The notes under the pieces: generated by a model
The model's database searches: none
The model's input: the letters and a program-made list of their open reading frames with translations, nothing else
Told to the model about the DNA's origin: nothing
Part shown: positions 1 to 5,958 of the stretch, in pieces
Layout of the letters: each line of letters starts with the position of its first letter
Numbering within the stretch: the stretch's first letter is position 1
Program-made: the position numbers and the translations under genes
NCBI GenBank assembly: GCA_944386965.1
Contig: CALXDE010000141.1
Span: 1-12,984, forward strand
Source: an uncultured Oscillospiraceae bacterium
GTDB taxonomy: Bacteria > Bacillota_A > Clostridia > Oscillospirales > Oscillospiraceae
Length of the DNA stretch: 12,984 nt
Reading direction: 5' to 3'

Positions 1-245
1 TTGTCAACGGCCTGCTCATCGCCTTCACCATGAGCGTGGACGATTTCGTCATCAGTTACTTTACCGCCGGCTCTTCCACCGCGAACCTGGCCATGCGCAT
101 CTACGCCATGACCAAAAAGCGCATCAGTCCGGAGGTCAACGCAGTCTCCACCCTGCTCTTTGTGGCGGTGCTGGCCCTGCTGATCATCATCAACGTCCGG
201 GAGGCCCGGCAGGAGAAGGCGGAAGCCCGGCGCGTGTCTCTCTGA
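1..245 (+). CDS. potC: Spermidine/putrescine ABC transporter permease PotC, C-terminal end (partial)
   Basis: Only the last 80 codons or so are in the window; the reading frame is open from base 3 and stops with TGA at 243-245. The visible part starts with the conserved permease segment AFTMSVDDFVISYF, close to the AFTLSxDDFVIxxF stretch typical of PotC-type inner-membrane permeases of the MetI family. A final membrane helix (VSTLLFVAVLALLIIINV) and a short charged cytoplasmic tail rich in Arg and Glu follow. PotC pairs with PotB to form the channel through which PotD delivers polyamines, powered by PotA. It lies 52 bases upstream of potD on the same strand with no terminator between, so the two are very likely cotranscribed. 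The start and the EAA loop lie outside the window. Substrate (spermidine rather than putrescine) cannot be told from this part. Confidence 0.9.
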   Translation, partial: VNGLLIAFTMSVDDFVISYFTAGSSTANLAMRIYAMTKKRISPEVNAVSTLLFVAVLALLIIINVREARQEKAEARRVSL

Positions 246-297
246 TTTTTACCCCGCTGGGGTGAAAATAAATCTATTTTACTGGAGGAATGATCCA

Positions 298-1392
298 TTG
301 AAAAAACTCGTATCCCTGACAGCGGCTTTCGCCCTGTCCGCCGGCCTGCTGGCCGGCTGTTCCGGAACTGCGTCCGCGCCCGGCGGCTCGGAAGACCGCG
401 TCGTCAACGTGTGCAGCTGGGGGGAATACATCGATGAATCTCTGATTGATGAATTTGAGCAGCAGACGGGTATCCGGGTCAACTATCAGACCGTCCCCAG
501 CAACGAGGAGCTCTATTCCATCCTGAGCATGGGCGGCGCCAACTACGACGTCATCGTGCCCTCGGACTACATGATCTCCCAGCTCATTGAGGAGGACATG
601 CTCCAGCCCCTGGACTATGAACAGATCCCCAATTTTGAAAAGATCGATGAGCGCTTCCGAAATCTGGCCTACGATCCCGAAAACCAATATACCGTGCCCT
701 ATGCCTGGGGCACGCTGGGCATCATCTACAACACCTCGATGGTGGACGAGGAGATCACCAGCTGGGACGCCATGTTTGATACCCAGTACGCCGACCAGGT
801 ACTGATGATCAACAACTCCCGGGACGCGCTGGGCATCGCCCTGCTGAACCTGGGCTATTCGGTGAACACCGACAGTGAAGAGGAGCTCCAGGCCGCTTAC
901 CAGCGTCTGGCCGACGCGAAGGAGGCGGGCGTGTATCAGGCCTTTGTCATGGACGAGGTCTTTGACAAAATGGAGTCCGGCGAGGCCGCCATCGCCACTT
1001 ATTACGCCGGCGACTACCTGACCATGCTGGAGAACAACCCCGACTTGGCCTATGTGGTCCCTGAGGAGGGCTCCAACTGGTTTGTAGACGCCATGTGCGT
1101 CCTCAAGGACGCCGAAAATGTGGACGAGGCCCACGAGTGGATCAACTTTATCTGCTCCACCGAGGCCTCCCTGAAGAACATGGACTACATCTGGTACGCC
1201 TCCCCCAACGCAGAGGCCCTGGAGCAGTACCCCGCCTACTATGAGGAGCTCTACGGCGAGCCTTTGGATGAGGAGCTCTATGAGATCATGGCCGCGCCTC
1301 AGGAGGTGCTGGATCGCTGCGAGGTCTATCTGGTCCGTCCCGCCGAGACCCGCACCCTCTATAACGACCTGTGGACGCAGCTGAGCATCTGA
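298..1392 (+). CDS. potD: Spermidine/putrescine-binding lipoprotein PotD
   Basis: Extracellular solute-binding lipoprotein that captures polyamines and hands them to the PotBC permease. I place the start at TTG 298 (364 residues). It lies 9 bases after GGAGG (284-288) and gives a classical lipoprotein signal: Lys2-Lys3, a hydrophobic core, then lipobox L18-A-G-C21. The longer reading from GTG 262 would put the Shine-Dalgarno inside the gene and spoil the signal peptide. After a short Ser/Gly-rich linker the mature domain opens with VVNVCSWGEYID; Trp41 and Tyr44 match the first binding aromatics of PotD. Ser89 and Tyr91 in VPSDY match a second pair. Near residue 264 the usual W-x-D becomes W-F-V-D, so the stacking Trp seems shifted one place or replaced by Phe262, which may alter substrate preference. 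Length is normal for the family. It is the last gene of its operon and is followed by a strong terminator. Confidence 0.92.
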   Translation: MKKLVSLTAAFALSAGLLAGCSGTASAPGGSEDRVVNVCSWGEYIDESLIDEFEQQTGIRVNYQTVPSNEELYSILSMGGANYDVIVPSDYMISQLIEEDMLQPLDYEQIPNFEKIDERFRNLAYDPENQYTVPYAWGTLGIIYNTSMVDEEITSWDAMFDTQYADQVLMINNSRDALGIALLNLGYSVNTDSEEELQAAYQRLADAKEAGVYQAFVMDEVFDKMESGEAAIATYYAGDYLTMLENNPDLAYVVPEEGSNWFVDAMCVLKDAENVDEAHEWINFICSTEASLKNMDYIWYASPNAEALEQYPAYYEELYGEPLDEELYEIMAAPQEVLDRCEVYLVRPAETRTLYNDLWTQLSI

Positions 1393-1414
1393 TTCCACCC
1401 GCTCCAAAAAATGA

Positions 1415-1448
1415 GCCGTCCCCCGGCCTTGCCGGGGGACGGCTTTTT
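1415..1448 (+). terminator. Intrinsic terminator after potD, probably bidirectional
   Basis: A perfect 13-bp GC-rich stem (1415-1427 with 1431-1443, loop CTT) is followed by five T (1444-1448). On the minus strand the same stem is followed by TCATTTTTT (1414-1406), so it can also end transcripts of the convergent peptidase gene that stops at 1489. Confidence 0.93.
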
Positions 1449-1488
1449 CCTATTTCGCAACGGCAGGCGGGCCCTTTGGAGATGCCTC

Positions 1489-3663
1489 TCAGGCGGCCGT
1501 CAGGGCGCTCAGCTGGCCCGTCAGCTCCTGGAGGGATTCCACCTCATGGGCGGCCTGCTGGGTCAGGAGGGCCTGCTCCGAGGTCTGAGCGGCCGTCAGG
1601 GTCTCCAGCTCGGCGGTGAAATCGGTATCTCCCGCCTCCGCCTTCGCCTGGAGGCTGTTGATCACATCGAAGAGGTCCACATGTCCCTGCACCCGGCCCG
1701 CGCCCCACATGAGGCGCTCGTCCGGCTGGTCCAATACGTAGTCGGTGAAGTAGTCAAAGGTCTCCCGGCTCCAGTCGTAGGCATACCAGTTGTTGTCCAC
1801 CAGATAGAGGTATTCGTCCAGCGCGCTCTGGGCATCCCCGGCCCGGAGGGCCTCCACCGCACCGTCCAGGGCGTCCAGATTGTTCTGGCTGTGCTCATGG
1901 GGGAAGATGGACACATCCTCCCAGGTCAGGCGGACAAACTGGTCCTCCGCGTACCGGAACGCCTCCAGCACCTGGTCATTCAGGGCGCGGCTCTCAGCCA
2001 GGAGGGCGTCAGCCTGCTCGGTGTCACCCCCGTCCAGGGCGGCGGCATAAGCGGTGTTGACCTCCAGCACCCGGGCCCAGGCGGCCTGGGCGGCGGCCTC
2101 GGCCTCCTCCAGGGCCCCGTTCAGGGCCTCCAGGGCATTGGAGCCGTCGGGGAGGGTTACGCCGGAGAGGCGCTCCTCGTCCATGCTCTCCCGGAAAGCG
2201 GACAGCCGCGTGGAGAAGTCCAGGGGGGAGACGGCGCAGTGGTCGTACTCCAGCATGAGCATGGCATATAGGTTATGGTGGAAGCGGAAGGCCGCCTCGC
2301 TGTAGGTCTCGGCATTGTCAAACTGGCTGTGGTAGTGGGTCTGGGAAAAACCCCCTCGCAAGGCGGTGACTGTAGATGGCACCCCGGCAATGGACAGAGA
2401 AAAGTCGTCCGACCAGGTCTGGGTCGGCACAATGACCTCAATGCCACTTTCAAAGACCCCCTCCACTGCGGGAACGGTGGGGGCAAAATTCTCCAGGAAG
2501 GTCTTCAGCTCGTAGGAGGCGCGAATCTGGTCCGTCTCCCCCTCGTTCATGGCGGGCAGTTCGAAGTTGATATCGGCCACCACCTTGCCCACCCAGTCCG
2601 GGTGGACCCGGAAGATCTGGTTGTAGGCGCCGGTGGACCAGTCGTAGCGGGTGTTGCTGACCCCCCACTCCTCCGCAGCCATAGCACAGAAGACCAGGGT
2701 TTTCTCCGGCTGGTAGCCGCTCTCCACGATGGCCTTGGCGATGCCCATCATCAGGGCGATGGCGGCGTTGTCATCCTGGAAGCCGGAGAAGTAGGAGTCG
2801 TAGTGGGCGCTCATAAGGACCATGGCGTCCGGGTCTTTCCCGGGGATGGTGCCCACAATGTTGTAGGAAGTCCCGTCCAGGCCCACCGTACTGCTGGCCT
2901 CAAAGGTGACGGTCAGCTCGTTGGTCCCGGCCGCGGCCATGGCGGCCCGGAGATGGTCGGCCTCCGTGCGGGAGATGGAGAAGGCGGCGGCGTCCGCCGG
3001 GCCGCACACATCCTGGGCATTGAGGGCATCCGGGCTGACCTCGCCGTACCCTCCATCCTGGGCTGCCAGCACCGCCGCCGCCCCATTCAGATGGGCCTCA
3101 TAGGCGGGATAGTTGATCCACCAGTTATCCCGCTGATTGATATCGATCAGTACCAGCTTGCCAGCCACATCCAGGCCCGCCAGGTCGGCCTCCGTCCCCT
3201 GGCCGCCGTCGATCACCGTAAAGGTCTCGGCTCCGTCGGTCTGGAAGTCGGTCTGATAGCCGCCCAGCTCGGTGGTGTAGGACCCGCCGTCGGCCCCGGT
3301 GTAGGTAAGCCGTGCGGTCTCAAAAGTCCAGGTGTCCAGGGTGAAGGCGTCCTTGGTCACGTTGGAGAGGCCGATGGCCTCCATCTCCGCCTTCAGCAGG
3401 TCTCCGGTGTCCAGCTCCGCCTGGGAGCCCGCTGTCCGGTAGCCCAGCGCCTCGTTGGAGCGGATCTCCTCCAGCCTGAGGGCCAGTTCATAGGAGTAAT
3501 CCACATCCACATGTTCCAGTACGGCAGCCTGAGCCGCCTCCAGCGTGAGGACCTGAGCTGCGTTCTCCTGAGCAGGGGTCTCTTGGGCCTCCTGAGGTGC
3601 GCATCCGGACACGAGCAGCGCCAGCGCTGCGGTCCATGCAAGGCATGGTCTGATCTGTTTCAC
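1489..3663 (-). CDS. Secreted M28-family zinc aminopeptidase lipoprotein with long C-terminal extension
   Basis: Predicted exported lipoprotein of 724 residues that removes N-terminal amino acids or splits short peptides outside the cell. It starts with GTG 3663, 9 bases after AAGGA (3677-3673). The signal peptide ends in lipobox V18-S-G-C21. Residues about 120-245 look like a PA (protease-associated) insert. The catalytic M28 domain follows at about 255-475. The expected zinc and catalytic residues are all present: His287 and Asp289 in SAHYDS, Asp297 in FQDDNAA, the Glu331-Glu332 pair in AMAAEEWG, Asp364 in VVADINFE and His445 in THYHSQFD. The roughly 245 residues after the catalytic domain form an Ala/Glu-rich, probably helical extension with a Trp- and Tyr-rich patch (NNWYAYDWSRETFDYF) and no recognised domain. 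The gene stands alone with its own promoter. The family is clear; the actual substrate is unknown. Confidence 0.88.
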   Translation of the reverse strand: MKQIRPCLAWTAALALLVSGCAPQEAQETPAQENAAQVLTLEAAQAAVLEHVDVDYSYELALRLEEIRSNEALGYRTAGSQAELDTGDLLKAEMEAIGLSNVTKDAFTLDTWTFETARLTYTGADGGSYTTELGGYQTDFQTDGAETFTVIDGGQGTEADLAGLDVAGKLVLIDINQRDNWWINYPAYEAHLNGAAAVLAAQDGGYGEVSPDALNAQDVCGPADAAAFSISRTEADHLRAAMAAAGTNELTVTFEASSTVGLDGTSYNIVGTIPGKDPDAMVLMSAHYDSYFSGFQDDNAAIALMMGIAKAIVESGYQPEKTLVFCAMAAEEWGVSNTRYDWSTGAYNQIFRVHPDWVGKVVADINFELPAMNEGETDQIRASYELKTFLENFAPTVPAVEGVFESGIEVIVPTQTWSDDFSLSIAGVPSTVTALRGGFSQTHYHSQFDNAETYSEAAFRFHHNLYAMLMLEYDHCAVSPLDFSTRLSAFRESMDEERLSGVTLPDGSNALEALNGALEEAEAAAQAAWARVLEVNTAYAAALDGGDTEQADALLAESRALNDQVLEAFRYAEDQFVRLTWEDVSIFPHEHSQNNLDALDGAVEALRAGDAQSALDEYLYLVDNNWYAYDWSRETFDYFTDYVLDQPDERLMWGAGRVQGHVDLFDVINSLQAKAEAGDTDFTAELETLTAAQTSEQALLTQQAAHEVESLQELTGQLSALTAA

Positions 3664-3722
3664 TTATCAACATCCTTTCGGTTTTTTTGCCGTCCACCGT
3701 TCTCCAGTGGAGCAGGCGTTTT

Positions 3723-3751
3723 ATCATATCAGGAATCCAGTCAAATCGCAA
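3723..3751 (-). promoter_or_regulatory. Candidate sigma-A promoter of the M28 peptidase gene
   Basis: On the minus strand TTGCGA (3751-3746) is followed after 17 bases by TATGAT (3728-3723). It lies about 60 bases before the GTG start, in AT-rich intergenic DNA. Each box differs little from the TTGACA and TATAAT consensus. Found by eye. Confidence 0.6.
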
Positions 3752-3813
3752 GCCTTTCCCGCAAATTTTTCCTCTTTTTTCCTAAGAATGCTCCGGCCGG
3801 CGGCCGAGTGAGC

Positions 3814-4152
3814 TCAGGGAGTAAAGCTGGTGCGCCAGAGGGGGATGACATTGATGACCGGCTCCTCATAGGGGTGAATCCGCTTGACCGCCTCCACGGT
3901 CTCGTCCACCCGGCAGGCGAGGCAGGTGACCTCCACCTTCAGCTCAGGCTCCCGGCTGAGGGCCCCCGGCTCCCCCAGGTAGGGACTGCTCCCCGGCAGG
4001 GGGCGCCAGCAGCTCATGACCCGGCTGTAAGAGAGGCAGCTGTCGTACATCCCGATGTGCCCCGCGTCCACCGCCCGCAGCGCCTCTTGCAGGGGCTCCA
4101 GGTGGTCTTCTGGGAGAAAAATTTCCAGCTTGCAACATTCAAATTCCGGCAT
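3814..4152 (-). CDS. Stand-alone NIF3-insert / CutA-PII-like domain protein (YqfO C-terminal type)
   Basis: Small protein of 112 residues resembling the PII/CutA-like domain that sits inside many NIF3 (DUF34/YqfO) proteins, here without the NIF3 metal-binding halves. Supporting motifs are KLEIFLPEDHLEPL at the N-terminus (strand and helix), GHIGMYDSCLSYS at 31-43, the W49-RPLPGSSPYLGEPG segment, and HPYEEPVINVIPL at 93-105, the ending typical of this domain. The start is decided by the ribosome site. AAAGGAG (4168-4162) directly abuts an ATG at 4161, far too close, but sits 9 bases from the ATG at 4152. The gene is monocistronic and divergent from the DUF975 gene. The biochemical role is unknown; relatives form trimers and have been linked to metal or nucleotide sensing, but nothing here proves that. 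A CutA annotation is a possible alternative, though HPYEEP and GHIG fit the NIF3 insert better. Confidence 0.78.
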   Translation of the reverse strand: MPEFECCKLEIFLPEDHLEPLQEALRAVDAGHIGMYDSCLSYSRVMSCWRPLPGSSPYLGEPGALSREPELKVEVTCLACRVDETVEAVKRIHPYEEPVINVIPLWRTSFTP

Positions 4153-4175
4153 TCGGCCCATCTCCTTTCTTCTTT

Positions 4176-4205
4176 ATTCTACCATGCTCCCAGCCATGGT
4201 TGCAA
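4176..4205 (-). promoter_or_regulatory. Candidate promoter of the NIF3-insert gene, -35 shared with divergent promoter
   Basis: On the minus strand TTGCAA (4205-4200) is followed after 18 bases by TAGAAT (4181-4176). A start point near 4169 would leave a very short leader before the ribosome site at 4168-4162 and ATG 4152, so the -10 is close to the gene. The -35 hexamer is its own reverse complement and also serves the plus-strand promoter. Confidence 0.5.
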
Positions 4206-4228
4206 ATCGAGCCGTTTCGTGGTATCAT
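4200..4228 (+). promoter_or_regulatory. Candidate promoter of the DUF975 gene
   Basis: TTGCAA (4200-4205), an exact 17-base spacer, then TATCAT (4223-4228). Transcription would start near 4235, about 30 bases before ATG 4264. The -35 is the same palindromic hexamer used by the opposite promoter. Confidence 0.55.
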
Positions 4229-4263
4229 AGGGCTGAATTTTGCGCCGAAGAGGAGGGGTGACC

Positions 4264-5028
4264 ATGGAGGAGCGCTTCAACCGGGCACAGGCGCGGCGGG
4301 AGGCCCGCGAGGCCCTGGCTGCGGCCCGGCCCCGGGCAGTTTGGGTGACGCTGCTCTTTGGGCTGCTCACGGTCCTGCCGCCCTTGGCCGCCATGGCCCT
4401 GGCCCTGGGGAGTTTGTGGGACCTGCCCTTCCTCCTCCCCGCCCAGGTCCTACTTCTGGAGGCGCTGGCCCTTCTGTGCACCCTCTACAGCCTGGCGGCC
4501 TGGATCGGATACCTGAGCTATTCTCTCCGCCTCTCCCGCCGGGAGGAGGCCGGATGTTGGTGCCTGCTGGAGGGCTTTTCCATGCCTGGCCGGATGGCCG
4601 CGCTCGCCTTGGCGCTCGTGGTGCGCCTGCTGCCCTGGGGACTCGGGATGGGCCTGCTGGCCTCTCTCGGGGTGCTGGCGGTAGAGGCCTGGGGACCCTG
4701 GGGCCTGCTCGCCGCCCTTCCCTGTGCCCTCCTCTGCTTCCTGCTGCTCCTGTGGCTCCTGCCCCGGTATGCACTGCTCCCCTTTCTTTTCCTGGACCAG
4801 CCAGGCCTGGGGGCCCTCCAGGCCATCTCCCGGAGCATCGCCCTCATGCGGGGGCGGAAGGCCGCGCTGTGGAAGCTCTGGCTCTCCTTTTTGGGCTGGG
4901 GACTCCTCACTGCCCTGACCCTGGGCTTGCTTGGCCTGTGGACCCGGCCCTATTTCTGGGCTGCCGCCGCCCGGTTTTATGACTGGATCCTGGACCAGGA
5001 GGAAACTCACATGCCCCTCACGTTCTGA
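4264..5028 (+). CDS. DUF975 family integral membrane protein
   Basis: Polytopic membrane protein of 254 residues. The start is ATG 4264, 7 bases after AGGAGG (4251-4256); an in-frame TTG at 4240 lies before the ribosome site and is rejected. The N-terminus is charged (MEERFNRAQARREAREAL), as in DUF975 proteins that begin with an Arg-rich amphipathic helix. About five hydrophobic segments follow, roughly at residues 26-48, 56-82, 108-135, 138-162 and 196-220. The family signature is in the C-terminal part: RYALLPFLFLDQP, then an amphipathic helix ALQAISRSIALMRGRK, then LWLSFLGWGLLTALTLGLLGLW and PYFWAAAARFYDWI. DUF975 proteins are common in Firmicutes but have no established function. The gene is a single transcription unit between a divergent promoter and a terminator. 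Confidence 0.86.
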   Translation: MEERFNRAQARREAREALAAARPRAVWVTLLFGLLTVLPPLAAMALALGSLWDLPFLLPAQVLLLEALALLCTLYSLAAWIGYLSYSLRLSRREEAGCWCLLEGFSMPGRMAALALALVVRLLPWGLGMGLLASLGVLAVEAWGPWGLLAALPCALLCFLLLLWLLPRYALLPFLFLDQPGLGALQAISRSIALMRGRKAALWKLWLSFLGWGLLTALTLGLLGLWTRPYFWAAAARFYDWILDQEETHMPLTF

Positions 5029-5036
5029 CCATACGG

Positions 5037-5072
5037 CAAGGGCGCGCTGCCGCAGGCAGCGCGCCCTTGTTT
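5037..5072 (+). terminator. Intrinsic terminator after the DUF975 gene
   Basis: A perfect 15-bp stem (5037-5051 with 5055-5069, loop GCA) whose 3' side runs into TTGTTTGCTT. The T-tract is broken, so termination is probably efficient because of the stem rather than the tail. It begins 8 bases after the stop codon and separates this gene from the convergent DUF2752 gene ending at 5075. Confidence 0.8.
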
Positions 5073-5074
5073 GC

Positions 5075-5443
5075 TTACATCAAATTGCGGAGCACTCCAT
5101 ACCCCACCAGCACCACCGAGAGCACCCAGGCGGCGGCCTGTTCCCCCCGGGAGGCCGGCGCGCCGGTGCGCACATACCGCACAGCCCGGACGGCGGAGAG
5201 GAGCAAAATGGCTGGTAAGAGTGCCAGGAGCCCCGGATTGGCCGCCCAAGCGGCGGAGAGATCCCGCCGCAGGAGGGCCATACACATGCGGGTCACCCCG
5301 CAGCCGGGGCACTCCAGCCCGGTGAGCGCGTGAAAGGGGCAGGGCAGCCACAGCCCGGTGACACAACCCCACAGGGCGTAGCCCGCCCCCAGGACCAGGG
5401 CCAGCCCCACCCACCGGCAAAGCCGGCGCAGGCGGGCGGCCAT
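5075..5443 (-). CDS. DUF2752 domain membrane protein
   Basis: Small membrane protein of 122 residues. The N-terminal Arg-rich stretch (MAARLRRLCRW) precedes a first membrane helix (about 12-31). The DUF2752 hallmark follows: C35-PFHALTGLEC45-PGC48-GVTR, a conserved Cys-rich turn ending in CxxCGxTR. The usual LLRRDLSAAWAANP segment (57-70) comes next, and two further helices at about 71-88 and 103-118 end the protein. The function of the family is unknown; the three Cys suggest a metal site or disulfide, which is inference only. The start codon overlaps the stop of the upstream DUF4234 gene as TGATG (5445-5441), and no separate ribosome site is needed. The two are therefore very likely translated as a coupled pair. 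Confidence 0.87.
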   Translation of the reverse strand: MAARLRRLCRWVGLALVLGAGYALWGCVTGLWLPCPFHALTGLECPGCGVTRMCMALLRRDLSAAWAANPGLLALLPAILLLSAVRAVRYVRTGAPASRGEQAAAWVLSVVLVGYGVLRNLM

Positions 5444-5784
5444 CAGACGATCTCGTATTTGTTCAGCTCGTTCTGAAGCAGGGCCATGGTGACAATGGAC
5501 AGGCCGAACAGATTGAGCAGCAGATAGATGATGGCCAGACTGCCCGTGGGCTCGCCGCTGCGCATCCGGGCCTGATCCATGGCCTCCCCCATTTTATAGG
5601 CCCAGTAGATGCCGTAGATCCCGCAGGTGACCAGGCTGAAGATAAAGGCCATGCCGCCGGACGTATGGTAGGTATCGGAGACCTGATTGGCGTCATCCGT
5701 CGCACAAATAAACCAGTAGATGCCGTAAATCCCGCAGGTAATTAAACTCAGAATAATACAGATGGGAATGCTGCGCTGTCTCAT
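5443..5784 (-). CDS. DUF4234 membrane protein with duplicated TCGIYGIYW motif
   Basis: Small membrane protein of 113 residues. I start it at ATG 5784, 8 bases after AAGGAG (5798-5793); a TTG two codons earlier (5790) is only 2 bases from that site. Three hydrophobic segments are visible: about 6-27, 45-65 and 83-103. The first two both contain TCGIYGIYW (residues 16-24 and 53-61), the signature of DUF4234 proteins, so the protein is an internal duplication of a helix-turn unit; the middle loop is polar (DDANQVSDTYHTSGG). It is the first gene of a two-gene unit with DUF2752 and has its own consensus promoter. No function is established; pairing with another small membrane protein suggests they act together in the envelope. 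Confidence 0.85.
   Translation of the reverse strand: MRQRSIPICIILSLITCGIYGIYWFICATDDANQVSDTYHTSGGMAFIFSLVTCGIYGIYWAYKMGEAMDQARMRSGEPTGSLAIIYLLLNLFGLSIVTMALLQNELNKYEIV
5602..5739. repeat. Internal 27-bp direct repeat within the DUF4234 gene
   Basis: Bases 5602-5628 and 5713-5739 are identical except for one G/A change, 111 bases apart. Both encode the TCGIYGIYW membrane motif. Near identity at third codon positions suggests a recent duplication or ongoing gene conversion between the two halves. Confidence 0.85.
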
Positions 5785-5836
5785 ACTCAAAACTCCTTAG
5801 CTCTCCTCTTAAGTCGGGCCGCTGGCCGCTGAGGCC

Positions 5837-5865
5837 ATTATAGCCGATTTGGGCCCCGCGCGCAA
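5837..5865 (-). promoter_or_regulatory. Sigma-A promoter of the DUF4234-DUF2752 unit
   Basis: On the minus strand TTGCGC (5865-5860), a 17-base spacer, then a perfect TATAAT (5842-5837). It lies about 53 bases before the ATG. The core with its flanks (AGTTGCGC ... CTATAATGGCC in the ilv copy) is nearly the same as the ilv promoter at 11313-11341. Confidence 0.78.
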
Positions 5866-5882
5866 CTACAACCTTTCCCGGG

Positions 5883-5919
5883 AAAAACACGCGCCCCGGA
5901 GGAAATCCTCCGGGGCGCG
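5883..5919 (-). terminator. Intrinsic terminator of the ilvBNCD operon
   Basis: On the minus strand a perfect 13-bp GC-rich stem (5919-5907 with 5902-5890, 4-base loop) is followed by TG and five T (5887-5883). It begins about 40 bases after the ilvD stop and just before the next promoter on the same strand, separating the two units. Confidence 0.93.
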
Positions 5920-5958
5920 CTGCGCTGGCTGTCCAGGGGCCTGCGGGGACGCCGCATT

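Noticed and set aside
274..1407. Minus-strand open frame spanning all of potD
   Set aside because: Mirror of potD codons; it would begin at the terminator of potD and has no promoter or ribosome site.
3781..3813. Hairpin CGGCC-GCC-GGCCG after the NIF3-insert gene as a terminator
   Set aside because: The stem is only 5 bp and no T-run follows it on the minus strand; the T-rich DNA nearby is on the other strand.
2275..4230. Long plus-strand open frame of about 650 codons opposite the M28 peptidase
   Set aside because: It mirrors the peptidase in the antisense frame, has Gly/Val/His-rich composition without domains, crosses the peptidase promoter and the next gene, and has no convincing ribosome site. 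GC-rich DNA lacks stops by chance.
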